Shown: positions 43,276 to 51,619, numbered from the stretch's first letter. The stretch is DNA of 64,000 nt from Comamonas testosteroni (GCF_000761245.1 NZ_AWOR01000089.1:186001-250000), one strand, 5' to 3'. Notes: generated from the sequence alone by a model not told the origin. Numbers and translations are program-made.

Positions 43276-44667
43276 ATGACAGTCACCCGCCAGGAAAAAG
43301 ACACTTTTGGCCTGATCGATGTACCCGCCGACAAGCTCTGGGGGGCGCAGACGCAGCGCTCGCTGCAGAATTTTGACATCAGCGGCGAGCAGCAACCGCG
43401 TGAAATCATTGCTGCGCTGGCGCAGGTCAAAAAGGCCTCTGCCAGCGTCAACCAGGCGCTGGGTCTGCTGGACGAGAGAAAATCCAGAGCCATCAATTCG
43501 GCCGCCGATGAGGTGCTCGCGGGCAAGCACACCGATGAGTTCCCCCTGGTGGTCTGGCAGACCGGCTCCGGCACGCAGACCAATATGAACGTCAACGAGG
43601 TGCTGGCCAACCGGGCCAGCGAGCTGATGGGCGGCGAGCGCGGTGAAGCCCGTCTGGTGCACCCGAATGACGATGTGAACAAAAGCCAGTCCAGCAACGA
43701 TGTCTATCCCACGGCCATGCATGTGGCGGCGGTGACGTCCATCGAGCGCAAGCTGCTGCCTGCCATCGCCAAGCTGCGTGTCACGCTGCTGGCCAAGAGC
43801 GAAGCCTTTGCCGACATCGTCAAGATCGGTCGCACGCATTTGCAGGATGCCACGCCGCTGACGCTGGGCCAGGAAATATCCGGCTGGGTGGCCCAGCTGG
43901 CCCATGGCGAAGCCCATGTGCGCGCCGCATTGCCGCATCTGTATGAGCTGGCCCTGGGGGGGACGGCCGTGGGTACGGGGCTGAATGCCCCCAAGGGCTA
44001 CGCCGAAGGCGTGGCGGCGGAACTGGCCAGACTGACGGGCTCCCCGTTCGTCACCTCGCCCAACAAGTTCGAGTCTCTGGCGAGCTGCGACGGCTTGGTT
44101 TATGCGCATGGTGCTCTCAAGACGCTGGCTGCAAGCCTGATGAAAATCGCCAACGACGTGCGCTGGCTGGCATCCGGGCCACGCAGCGGCCTGGGCGAAA
44201 TTTCGATCCCGGAGAACGAGCCGGGTTCGTCCATCATGCCGGGCAAGGTCAACCCCACGCAGTCCGAAGCCGTGACCATGCTTTGCGCCCAGGTGTTCGG
44301 CAACGATGTGGCCATCAATTTCGGCGGAGCCTCGGGCAATTTCGAGCTGAACGTGTTTCGCCCAATGGTGGCGCACAACTTTCTGCAAAGCGTGCGCCTG
44401 CTGGCCGATGGCATGGTCAGTTTCAACGATCACTGTGCCGTGGGCATTGAGCCCAACCGCACGCGCATCGAAGAGCTGGTGGGTCGTTCGCTGATGCTGG
44501 TGACGGCGCTCAACACACATATCGGCTACGACAAGGCTGCCTATATCGCCAAGAAGGCGCACAAGGAGGGCAGCAGCCTGCGTGACGCGGCCATTGCCAG
44601 CGGCCATGTGACGGCAGAGCAGTTTGACCAGTGGGTGGTGCCTGCGAATATGGTGGGTAATCTCTGA
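43276..44667 (+). CDS. fumC: Class II fumarate hydratase
   Basis: 463 residues of the aspartase/fumarase superfamily: SGTQTNMNVNEV, HPNDDVNKSQSSNDVYPTAMH and the loop signature GSSIMPGKVNPTQSE carrying the catalytic serine. It is iron-free and oxidant-resistant, complementing the iron-sulfur enzyme encoded on the left. ATG at 43276 has AAGGAG seven bases upstream; the frame extends further left but without a start signal. Confidence 0.96.
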   Translation: MTVTRQEKDTFGLIDVPADKLWGAQTQRSLQNFDISGEQQPREIIAALAQVKKASASVNQALGLLDERKSRAINSAADEVLAGKHTDEFPLVVWQTGSGTQTNMNVNEVLANRASELMGGERGEARLVHPNDDVNKSQSSNDVYPTAMHVAAVTSIERKLLPAIAKLRVTLLAKSEAFADIVKIGRTHLQDATPLTLGQEISGWVAQLAHGEAHVRAALPHLYELALGGTAVGTGLNAPKGYAEGVAAELARLTGSPFVTSPNKFESLASCDGLVYAHGALKTLAASLMKIANDVRWLASGPRSGLGEISIPENEPGSSIMPGKVNPTQSEAVTMLCAQVFGNDVAINFGGASGNFELNVFRPMVAHNFLQSVRLLADGMVSFNDHCAVGIEPNRTRIEELVGRSLMLVTALNTHIGYDKAAYIAKKAHKEGSSLRDAAIASGHVTAEQFDQWVVPANMVGNL

Positions 44668-44693
44668 AGTTTGGTGAGTGCTGACTGTTGTTG

Positions 44694-44726
44694 AAAAAGA
44701 GCCCGCAAGCCGGGCTCTTTTCTTTT
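44694..44726 (+). terminator. Terminator of fumC
   Basis: AAAAGAGCCCG-CAAG-CCGGGCTCTTTT followed by CTTTT. Confidence 0.88.
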
Positions 44727-44772
44727 GCCATGCGTCTGCCCACAATGGCTGATCTCAATCAAGGGAGTCGGC

Positions 44773-45417
44773 ATGAGCGCACAGCAGCACCTGGAGCAGG
44801 TTTCGCTTTCCGATCTGCGCCCTACGCAGATGACGGTGGGCGCGGCGGAGGTGGCGCTCAAGCGCGCCGAGTGGGCCAGGCTCAAATCCAAGGCGCGGGG
44901 CAAGCTGCTGCTCAGCCACTGGTTTCCGGCGGTCAAAGGCCCCAAGGGGCTGCACTACATCGTCGACCACCACCATCTGGGGCAAGCGTTGTGGCAGGAG
45001 CAGGTGACATCGGTCTGGGTCATGCAGCTGGCGGACTTCAGCGCCATGGAGATGGGTATGTTCTGGCGGCTCATGGAGTTTCACCAGTGGGCCCATCCGT
45101 ACAACTACAAGGGCGAGCGCTGCGAGTTCTCGGCCATTCCCAAGCAGCTTGAACGACTCAAGGACGACCCCTATCGCAGCCTGGCCGGAGAGGTGCGCAA
45201 GGCCGGTGGTTATGCCAAAGAGGCCGCGCCCTATGCCGAATTTCTCTGGGCCGATTTCTTTCGCCCGCTGTTTCGCAAAAGCGATCTGCGCAGCAGCGGC
45301 GGGCAAGGCCTGCCTGAATCGCTGGTGACCGAGGCTGTGGCACTGGCGCGCAACCCCAAGGCGCAGTTTTTGCCCGGCTGGTCAGGTGTGACCAGCAATC
45401 TGCACAAGCCTATATGA
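44773..45417 (+). CDS. ParB/Srx-fold protein (ParB-like nuclease domain family)
   Basis: 214 residues beginning MSAQQHLEQVSLSDLRPTQMTVGA. Residues about 10-80 look like a ParB/sulfiredoxin core, with the substrate-end motif HYIVDHHHLGQAL replacing the usual DGHHR box; the remainder is helical. No helix-turn-helix is seen, so it is not a classical partition protein. AAGGGAG precedes the ATG at 44773. Its stop overlaps the ATG of the SulP gene (ATGA), which implies coupled translation. The role is unknown. Confidence 0.75.
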   Translation: MSAQQHLEQVSLSDLRPTQMTVGAAEVALKRAEWARLKSKARGKLLLSHWFPAVKGPKGLHYIVDHHHLGQALWQEQVTSVWVMQLADFSAMEMGMFWRLMEFHQWAHPYNYKGERCEFSAIPKQLERLKDDPYRSLAGEVRKAGGYAKEAAPYAEFLWADFFRPLFRKSDLRSSGGQGLPESLVTEAVALARNPKAQFLPGWSGVTSNLHKPI

Positions 45418-47081
45418 CTGCGCGCTGGATGCTTGCCGGCGCGGACTGGATTGCGGGCCTGTCTATCGCGGGGCTGCTGCTGCCCGAGGCCGTGGCCTAT
45501 TCTGGCATTGCCGGTGCGCCTCCCCAGGCCGGGGTGATTGCGCTGTTTGCGGGCTTGCTGGTCTATGGGCTGCTCGGTACCAGCCGCTTTGCGATTGTGT
45601 CGTCGACCTCATCCTCAGCGGCTGTGCTGCTGGCGGCCACGGGCTCGGTGCTGCATGTCTCGGCCGATCATCGCGCGCTCATGGGTGTGGCCATGGTGCT
45701 GGTGGCTGGGGTGATGTTTGTGCTGGCGGGCCTGCTGCGGCTGGGCGGCATCTCGCAATTCATTGCCAAGCCCGTGCTGCGCGGCTTTGCCATTGGTCTG
45801 GCGCTGACCATTGTGGTCAAGCAACTGCCACTGGCTGTGGGCGTGCATCCCGCGCACAGCGACTTTCTGCATTTCAGCCAGGACTTGATCGCGCTGCTAC
45901 CGCGCTGGAACTGGTATGGCCTGACCATGCTGCTTGTGGCCTTGCTGGCGCTGCGGCTTCTGGCGCGGTGGAAGGCCGTGCCCGGTGCTTTGCTGGTGAT
46001 TGCGGCGGGCATTGCGCTCGATGCACTGGGCTTTTGCAGGAGCTGGGGCATAGCGCCTGTGGGTTCGCTGCAACTGGGTGCTGCGCATCTGGCCCTGCCT
46101 GAGCTGGACTGGGCCGACTGGCTGCGCGTGGGGCAGCTGGCTGTGGCGCTGGCCTTGATTCTGTATGCCGAGTCATACAGCTCCATCCGCTCGCTGGCGC
46201 TGCACCATGGCGATGGGGTGAACAGCAACCGCGATCTACTGGCGCTGGGTGGCGCCAATATGGCCTCAGCCCTGCTTCAGGGCCTGCCTGTGGGTGCGGG
46301 GTTTTCGGCCAGCTCGGCCAATGAGGTGGCTGGGGCGCAGACCAAGGCCGCAGGCCTGATTGCCTGCGCCGTGGTGGCCGTGCTGGTGTGGCAGTTGCTG
46401 CCCTGGATGGAGCGAATCCCTGAGCCCTTGCTGGCCGCCATCGTCATTCATGCGGTGGCGCATTCGCTCAACTGGCGCACGCTGCAGCCTTATTTCATCT
46501 GGCAGCGTGATCGCGCCGTGGCGCTCACAGCTTTTGCTGCCGTGATTGTGCTGGGTGTGCTTGATGGCCTGCTGCTGGCTATGGTGGTCAGCATTGTGAT
46601 GCTGCTCAAGCGCATGGCCCAGTCCCATGTCAGCGAGCTGGGGCGGCTGGTGGGCAGCCATGATTTTGTGGACCGCCAGCGCCACCCAGAAGCGCAACCT
46701 GTGCCGGGTCTGCTGATTCTGCGGCCCGAGGAAAGCCTGTTCTTTGGCAATGCCGAGGCCGTGATGAGCGATATCCGCGCGCGCGTGGCGCAAGCTGCAG
46801 ATGTGCATGCCGTGGTGCTGAGTCTGGAGGAAAGCCCTGATCTGGACAGCACCGGCATTGAGGCACTGGGCGAGCTGGCGCGTCAGCTGCAGCAAGCCGG
46901 GGTGCTGCTGCGGCTGGCCCGCGTCAAGGACAGTCTGCGCGAGCTGCTGCAGCGCGTGCAGATGCCGGGGCTCAACCCCGACTGCTATTCAGCCTGGAGC
47001 GTGGACGATGCCGTGCAGGCCTTGACCGCCGATTTTCACCAGGTGCCCGGCGGTGCCACGCAGCCTGCGTCTTCGATATAG
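45414..47081 (+). CDS. SulP family inorganic anion transporter
   Basis: 555 residues. About 12 membrane segments (residues 10-400) with GLSIAGLLLPEAVAYSGIAGAPPQAGVIALFAGLLVYGLLGTS near the start and GLPVGAGFSASSANEVAGAQTKAAGLI in the middle, and a C-terminal STAS domain (about 430-540, VVLSLEESPDLDSTGIEALGELA). SulP proteins carry sulfate, bicarbonate or dicarboxylates by proton or sodium symport; the anion cannot be told. Coupled to the ParB/Srx-like gene; its 3' end overlaps the convergent SMI1/KNR4 gene by 46 bases. Confidence 0.92.
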   Translation: MTARWMLAGADWIAGLSIAGLLLPEAVAYSGIAGAPPQAGVIALFAGLLVYGLLGTSRFAIVSSTSSSAAVLLAATGSVLHVSADHRALMGVAMVLVAGVMFVLAGLLRLGGISQFIAKPVLRGFAIGLALTIVVKQLPLAVGVHPAHSDFLHFSQDLIALLPRWNWYGLTMLLVALLALRLLARWKAVPGALLVIAAGIALDALGFCRSWGIAPVGSLQLGAAHLALPELDWADWLRVGQLAVALALILYAESYSSIRSLALHHGDGVNSNRDLLALGGANMASALLQGLPVGAGFSASSANEVAGAQTKAAGLIACAVVAVLVWQLLPWMERIPEPLLAAIVIHAVAHSLNWRTLQPYFIWQRDRAVALTAFAAVIVLGVLDGLLLAMVVSIVMLLKRMAQSHVSELGRLVGSHDFVDRQRHPEAQPVPGLLILRPEESLFFGNAEAVMSDIRARVAQAADVHAVVLSLEESPDLDSTGIEALGELARQLQQAGVLLRLARVKDSLRELLQRVQMPGLNPDCYSAWSVDDAVQALTADFHQVPGGATQPASSI

Positions 47082-47614
47082 ACATGCTTGCCTTGCTCCA
47101 GCTCGTCGGCCAGCAGCGCCAGCCAGGCCGAGAAGCTGGGTGCAAACACGCCCTTGGGGCCTGCCTCGTGATCAAACTCGATGATCTGGCCCGCATGGCC
47201 ACCAGCCGCTGGCGCAAGGTCCAGCATGGCGCCATCGCCGCAGTTGTCGGTCAGTGGAATACGCAGTGCATCCCAGTACACGGCGCGCAGGGGGCCTTGC
47301 AGATAGTCAGGGTTGTAGTCCGGGCCAAGCCCCCAGCCTTCGCTCTTTTGCATGTCCGCATACATCTGCCAGACCTCCAGCATGCGCTGTGTGGACAGCA
47401 GCTCGCCAAAGTACAGCAGATAGGCCTCATTGGCCGCGCCGTTGTGCAGGGCCAGTGACTCACGCACATCGTCCGGTAGCCGCTGACCCAGGGCGGCTTC
47501 CAGCTCGGCAATTTCTGCCTCGCTGGCGCCATCGGCCAAGACCAGAGTGTCTTTGGGTGTGTTCTGGGCATACCAGGCGCTGATGCGCTGCCAGCTTTGG
47601 GCGATGGATGACAT
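47036..47614 (-). CDS. SMI1/KNR4 family protein
   Basis: 192 residues of the SUKH superfamily: VLADGASEAEIAELEAALGQRLPDDVRESLALHNGA and FAPSFSAWLALLADELEQG. Members act as immunity proteins of toxin systems or have housekeeping roles; no toxin gene is adjacent here, so no such role is claimed. AGGAG precedes the ATG. Confidence 0.85.
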   Translation of the reverse strand: MSSIAQSWQRISAWYAQNTPKDTLVLADGASEAEIAELEAALGQRLPDDVRESLALHNGAANEAYLLYFGELLSTQRMLEVWQMYADMQKSEGWGLGPDYNPDYLQGPLRAVYWDALRIPLTDNCGDGAMLDLAPAAGGHAGQIIEFDHEAGPKGVFAPSFSAWLALLADELEQGKHVYIEDAGCVAPPGTW

Positions 47615-47640
47615 GGTGCTCCTTGAATCTGTTTGCTACT

Positions 47641-47690
47641 GAATATATAGCTGTTTACGATTCTCCATCAGGCGCTAGAGGCCGGTTTCA
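47641..47690 (+). repeat. Degenerate copy of the GATAGCT-type extragenic repeat
   Basis: TATAGCTG...GGCGCTAGAGGCC resembles the better copies at 51620 and 63485; its right end runs into the 3' end of the efflux gene. Confidence 0.35.
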
Positions 47691-48876
47691 TCTTGAGCGC
47701 GCTGCGAAAGCCCAGCTGACCCACGATGCAGGCAATCAGCAGCACTGTAAAAGCCGATAGAGCCGGGCTGCCGCCCAGGCTGGCGCCCAGGCTGGCGCCA
47801 AAGGTGCACAGACCGCCCACGGCCATTTGCGTGAAGCCATAGACTCCGGCGGCTGACCCCGTCAAATCGCTGTGTACGCCCAAAGCCTTGGAGAGTGCGG
47901 CGGGGCTGGTCATGCCTGAGCCCAAGGTAAACAGCAGCATCAATGTCACTACAGCAGGTACGTTGATCAGCTGCAGCAGTGTCAGGACTACCAGGGCCGC
48001 CGCGCTGCCCAGGCTCAGCATATTACCGCCCAGTATCAGTCGCTCCAGGGGCCAGCGTTTGATGAGTTGGCGTGCCAGCGCATTGCCTGCTGCCATGCCG
48101 GCCATCAGCACTCCCAGGTAGATGCCAAGCTGTGCCTTGCTGGTGTGCAACTGCTCGATGAAGATGAACGGCGCTGCAGCAATAAAGGCGTACATGGATG
48201 TGGTGGCGCTACCGCCGCCTATGGCGAAGCCCAGAAACTGGGGTGAACCCAGCAAGGTTCTATAGTCATTGCGCACGGTGCGCCAGTTCAGCTTGCCAGT
48301 GGGGTGACCGGTCTCAGGAAGCAGGCGCCAGACTCCGATGGCCGTTAACGCCCCCATGAGCGCCAGCACCGCAAAAATGATGCGCCAGCCGAACAGTGCA
48401 TCCAGCCCTGAGCCTATGGAGGGGGCGATGCCCGGGCCAATCATCATCATGAGATTGAGCAAGGCCAGACTGCCTACGGCGGTTTCGGGTGTCGCAGTGT
48501 CGCGGGCAATGGCGCGGCCCAGTGCCAGGCCGGCGCAGCCGCCCAGAGCCTGAATCAGGCGCGCGCCAATCAGCATATTCGCGCTGGGGGCCAGAAAGGC
48601 CGCAAGGCTGGCGACGGTGTAGAGACACAGGCCGACAAGCAACAGGGGCCGGCGGCCCAGTGCATCCGACATGGGGCCGTAGATCAGCTGACCCAGTGCC
48701 AGGCCGAGGATGTAGACGGTGATGGTTTGCTGCATCTGTCCGCTGCTGGCGCCGAAGTGGCGAGCTGCATCGGGCAGAGCCGGGATGAACATATGCATGG
48801 CCATGGTGCCAGCAATGGTGACCATTACCAGCAACCAGAGCGGCGCTTTACGTACAGGGGTGACGGGACTTTGCAT
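47668..48876 (-). CDS. Bcr/CflA-type MFS drug efflux transporter
   Basis: 402 residues from the ATG at 48876, 12 membrane helices. The first loop motif GQLIYGPMSDALGRRPLLLVGLCLY is that of MFS drug/proton antiporters of the Bcr/CflA branch, and ALGGCAGLALGRAIARD follows. An open frame runs 90 codons further upstream into the MarR gene but this part is antigenic noise in another frame of that gene. It lies 52 bases after the marR-type gene in the same direction, so the regulator likely controls it. Confidence 0.9.
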   Translation of the reverse strand: MQSPVTPVRKAPLWLLVMVTIAGTMAMHMFIPALPDAARHFGASSGQMQQTITVYILGLALGQLIYGPMSDALGRRPLLLVGLCLYTVASLAAFLAPSANMLIGARLIQALGGCAGLALGRAIARDTATPETAVGSLALLNLMMMIGPGIAPSIGSGLDALFGWRIIFAVLALMGALTAIGVWRLLPETGHPTGKLNWRTVRNDYRTLLGSPQFLGFAIGGGSATTSMYAFIAAAPFIFIEQLHTSKAQLGIYLGVLMAGMAAGNALARQLIKRWPLERLILGGNMLSLGSAAALVVLTLLQLINVPAVVTLMLLFTLGSGMTSPAALSKALGVHSDLTGSAAGVYGFTQMAVGGLCTFGASLGASLGGSPALSAFTVLLIACIVGQLGFRSALKMKPASSA

Positions 48877-48928
48877 ACAAGTGAAATCCGAAACTAGCTG
48901 TGAGGGTTCTGTTGCGTGTGGCGCTAGT

Positions 48929-49411
48929 TCAGCTCTCGGGCTGGGAGCCCGCACTGGCGCTTGCTTCCAGAGCAGCCATCTTTTCCAGCATGGTTTCCAG
49001 TGCATCCAGTGTGGCATCCAGCAGATCGGGGGCCAGCTCCTGCATGACTTCGCTGCGGACATCCGCCACGATGGTTTTGACGGTCTCGACCTGAAGTAGC
49101 CCGGCCGCTGTGAGCTGTATGCGCTTGACGCGCCGATCTGCATCATCGATGCGCTCCACCCAGCCCTGGGCCTCCAGACCGTCGATTAGGCGCACGACAG
49201 AAGAGCTGTCCAGCGCCAGCGCCTGGGCCAGATCCTTTTGTCGCATGGCTCCCGCGCTGCGCTCCAGATGGACCAGAGGCAGCCACAGCGCCTGGGTCAG
49301 ACCCAGCGGAGCCAGGACCTTGTCCAGCGTGCGCCTCCATTGCTTGTTGACCTGGGCCATGACGAAGATGAGCTGACGCTGGCGGCTGGACACTGAGGCG
49401 GTGCTGGACAT
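48929..49411 (-). CDS. MarR family transcriptional regulator
   Basis: 160 residues from the ATG at 49411 (MSSTASVSSRQRQLIFVMAQVNKQWRRTLD). The winged helix (MRQKDLAQALALDSSSVVRLIDGLEAQGWVERIDDADRRVKRIQLT) is complete. An upstream in-frame TTG at 49453 would overlap the repeat ATTCAAAT elements and is less likely. It heads the operon with the Bcr/CflA pump, the classic arrangement of a repressor released by the pumped compound. Confidence 0.92.
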   Translation of the reverse strand: MSSTASVSSRQRQLIFVMAQVNKQWRRTLDKVLAPLGLTQALWLPLVHLERSAGAMRQKDLAQALALDSSSVVRLIDGLEAQGWVERIDDADRRVKRIQLTAAGLLQVETVKTIVADVRSEVMQELAPDLLDATLDALETMLEKMAALEASASAGSQPES

Positions 49412-49420
49412 TGCGGATGC

Positions 49421-49443
49421 ATTCAAATAGTTGGTATTCAAAT
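49421..49443. promoter_or_regulatory. Candidate MarR-family operator
   Basis: Two direct copies of ATTCAAAT (49421-49428 and 49436-49443), 15 bases apart, with the small dyad AATA-GTTGG-TATT between them, only 10 bases upstream of the regulator's ATG. Confidence 0.4.
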
Positions 49444-49868
49444 TATTGCGCAAACAGTATTTATCCTGTGAACAGGGTTTTCTTACTTCACGCTGCCGCC
49501 TTTGGTTGGCGAAGAGGCTTGCTTGCCTGTTGCGCAGGGCATTGCCCTATAGGTTGCGGCCTGGCTCGGCCCGGCCAGGCCCGGGAAGGGGGCGACCCGC
49601 ATGGGGTCGGCAGGCAGCCGGCTGAGACTGGACAGGCTCGCCGCTTCGGCCCGGTCTTGCGGACATTCGATCGCGGCAAGTGGTGCTGGTGTGCCTGGCG
49701 GCCCCGGTCGTACCGGCTTTGAGAGGGCAGGCGGGGCAGGAGGGGGCGGGTCCCGACGCCGATGCCAAGGCCGGCGAGGGCTGATCTCGCCGGGCTGTGG
49801 TCAGCCGGCGACAGCCTGCGCGTTGGCCGATGCGCAGGCTGCAGGCTTGCTGCAAGCGGATGGAAAGC
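49444..49868. other. GC-rich gene-less region with three strong hairpins
   Basis: No convincing ORF. Perfect stems occur at 49558-49581 (GGCCTGGC/GCCAGGCC), 49771-49793 (CCGGCGAG/CTCGCCGG) and 49812-49841 (CAGCCTGCGC/GCGCAGGCTG). It is not RNase P RNA, SRP RNA or tmRNA by their conserved cores. It might be a structured RNA or decayed sequence. Confidence 0.4.
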
Positions 49869-50207
49869 CTAGGGACGCGGTCCAGCTCCGGGGCCCGAGC
49901 GGGCGGCGGCTGCTGCGGCGTCCATCTGCTCCAGGCGCTGCTGCATGCTTTCATGCGTGCTGCCGCCGCGTGAAGGCCGCGCAAACATATGGCGCCCTTC
50001 TTCGCCGGGGCTGGCGGAATCGAGATTGAGCTTCTGGCGCTTCGGCTGCTGGCCGGAGTGCATGCTTTGGCCATGCATGATGGCTTCATTGCCTTTGCAG
50101 GCATAGCCTGTGCCGTTGGCATCGACGCAGCGGGCTTTTTGAGCGAGCGTTGCCTGCGCAGTCAGCAGCAGACTGCAGAACATGAATGCAGAGGCGAAAG
50201 TGCGCAT
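49869..50207 (-). CDS. Hypothetical exported protein
   Basis: 112 residues from the ATG at 50207. Signal peptide MRTFASAFMFCSLLLTAQATLAQ, then a short mature part with a possible disulfide pair (RCVDANGTGYACKGN) and a polar, low-complexity tail. Resembles small DUF4124-like or envelope proteins only vaguely; no family is claimed. Confidence 0.65.
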   Translation of the reverse strand: MRTFASAFMFCSLLLTAQATLAQKARCVDANGTGYACKGNEAIMHGQSMHSGQQPKRQKLNLDSASPGEEGRHMFARPSRGGSTHESMQQRLEQMDAAAAAARSGPGAGPRP

Positions 50208-50269
50208 GGTGTTTCTTCTGGCGGAGGCAGCATGCTGGGCCATGGTGCCCTACGCGGTACTCCGCTGTA

Positions 50270-50956
50270 TTACAGTCCCAGGGACTTGAGCAGATCGTCG
50301 GTGTCGCTGGAGGCTGGGGCCGCCGGCTGCTGAACCGACTGGGCTTCACGGGTCTGGGCCATGACCAGATCGGGGTCCGGCTTCTCCTGGGCTTCGAAGT
50401 CCTTGATCTTGATGAATTCCATGTGATCCACCGCCATTTCCAGATAGAAGATGTTGTTGTTGCCCGTGTAGAAGGTCACGCGGCGGGCTTCGGGGGCATC
50501 GAGGTTGGCATCCACGCTCAGATTGACTTGCTTGTTCAGGCGGATCATCTTGGGCTGGCTTTGCGCGATATGGGTCTGCAGCTCGCGCTGCACTTTGCTG
50601 GTGAAGTCGCCAACGACCTGGTTCATCAGTTCGCCCATGACGTTGCTCACATCGTCCGAGGTATAGGAGCTGGCCAGATCGCTCTCGGCCATGCCCATGG
50701 ACAGCAGATAGCTGCGGTAGAGCTCCATGGCCGCATCGGCCGAGAAGTTGATGATGATGAGCGCAGAAAAGCTGCCATCGATCAACACAAAGCAGCCGAT
50801 ATCGGGTTTGAGACTGGTCTTGGTGATGCGTTGCACCATGCCCGAGTACTGGATCGGGCACTGGGTGGCCACTTGCAGCACGCGCGAGACGGAGTTGCAC
50901 AGGGCAATCAGCACATCTTCGGTGCCGTGGACGATGGGGGCGTTGGGTTGGCTCAT
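50270..50956 (-). CDS. DUF3334-type protein with CheX-like phosphatase motif and CheZ-like tail
   Basis: 228 residues. The middle contains NVMGELMNQVVGDF: Glu109, Asn112 and Pro135 give E-x2-N-x22-P, close to the D/S-x3-E-x2-N-x21-P pattern of CheC/CheX/FliY CheY-P phosphatases, though position -4 is Asn. The last residues TDDLLKSLGL closely resemble the end of E. coli CheZ (VDDLLDSLGF), the peptide that binds CheY. I recall this family as DUF3334. A role in dephosphorylating a CheY-like protein is inferred. No chemotaxis genes are adjacent. Confidence 0.75.
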   Translation of the reverse strand: MSQPNAPIVHGTEDVLIALCNSVSRVLQVATQCPIQYSGMVQRITKTSLKPDIGCFVLIDGSFSALIIINFSADAAMELYRSYLLSMGMAESDLASSYTSDDVSNVMGELMNQVVGDFTSKVQRELQTHIAQSQPKMIRLNKQVNLSVDANLDAPEARRVTFYTGNNNIFYLEMAVDHMEFIKIKDFEAQEKPDPDLVMAQTREAQSVQQPAAPASSDTDDLLKSLGL

Positions 50957-51082
50957 GGCTGCATTGGTTCAAGAGATGGTCGAGATTATGTATGCAACAC
51001 TTTGTTGCATCGAGATATCCGCAGCAATTGCAGGATGCCGCTGTCTGTTAACGTGCCTGCTTTTGGAAAATCAGAGGTATTC

Positions 51083-51595
51083 ATGCAGAGCAAGCTGTGG
51101 CGCCTGGCGGCCAGTGTCATTGTGGTGACGGGTTTGACCGCCTGTTCGAGCTTGTCCGGCATGACGGACAAGGTTTCCCAGACCTGGGACAAGACCTGGA
51201 CCGGTCTCACGGGCAAGAAGCAGGTCCAGACCCAGACCGCGGTCAAGCAGGCCGGCCCGGTATCCGAGGGCCTCAAGCCCAGCCAGGAAAGCGGGCGCTG
51301 GCAGGGCCTGTACAGCCTGGACGGCGAGACGGCCCGGTTTCAGGAGTGCGAAAGCGGCCAGATCATCAGCGTGCTGCCCGAGGGCGACAGCGTGCTGCTG
51401 GAGCAGGCTTATCTGAACACTCGCAGCAGCGCCACCATCGCCATGCTGGCCGAGGTGCAGGGCAGGGTGGTGGAGCGAGCCGTGGCCGATCCGGTGCTGG
51501 CCCGGCAGGGGCGCAAGATGCTGGCGCTGAGTGTGGAGCGCTTTGTCGCCCTGTCCAGCCAGGCGGCTTGCCGCAATGCCAAGGCCAACTGGTAG
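51083..51595 (+). CDS. Putative lipoprotein
   Basis: 170 residues from the ATG at 51083 (AGAGG upstream). Lipobox GLTACSS with cysteine about residue 21, a tryptophan/lysine-rich linker (TWDKTWTGLTGKKQ), then a folded domain WQGLYSLDGETARFQECESGQIISVLPEGDSVLLEQAYL. The C-terminal domain resembles the beta-barrel domain of small envelope lipoproteins such as those related to copper-resistance NlpE; unproven. The frame remains open far upstream in antisense to other genes, which is an artefact. Confidence 0.75.
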   Translation: MQSKLWRLAASVIVVTGLTACSSLSGMTDKVSQTWDKTWTGLTGKKQVQTQTAVKQAGPVSEGLKPSQESGRWQGLYSLDGETARFQECESGQIISVLPEGDSVLLEQAYLNTRSSATIAMLAEVQGRVVERAVADPVLARQGRKMLALSVERFVALSSQAACRNAKANW

Positions 51596-51619
51596 GCAGC
51601 GGCCCGCTGTTCAAAGAAC

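Noticed and set aside
44773..45417. Chromosome-partition ParB
   Set aside because: There is no helix-turn-helix, no parA beside it and no parS-like site.
47036..47614. Immunity gene of a contact-dependent toxin system
   Set aside because: No polymorphic toxin or secretion gene lies nearby; the SUKH fold alone is not enough.
48877..49146. 90-codon N-terminal extension of the Bcr/CflA transporter
   Set aside because: It overlaps the MarR gene in another frame, and the transporter's natural start is at 48876.
49444..49868. RNase P RNA, SRP RNA or tmRNA
   Set aside because: The conserved cores (for example GAGGAAAGTCCGG or the SRP GGAAGNAGC region) are missing.
50186..51082. Upstream extension of the lipoprotein gene giving 469 codons
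   Set aside because: The extension runs antisense through the DUF3334-type gene; the lipoprotein signal and ribosome site place the start at 51083.
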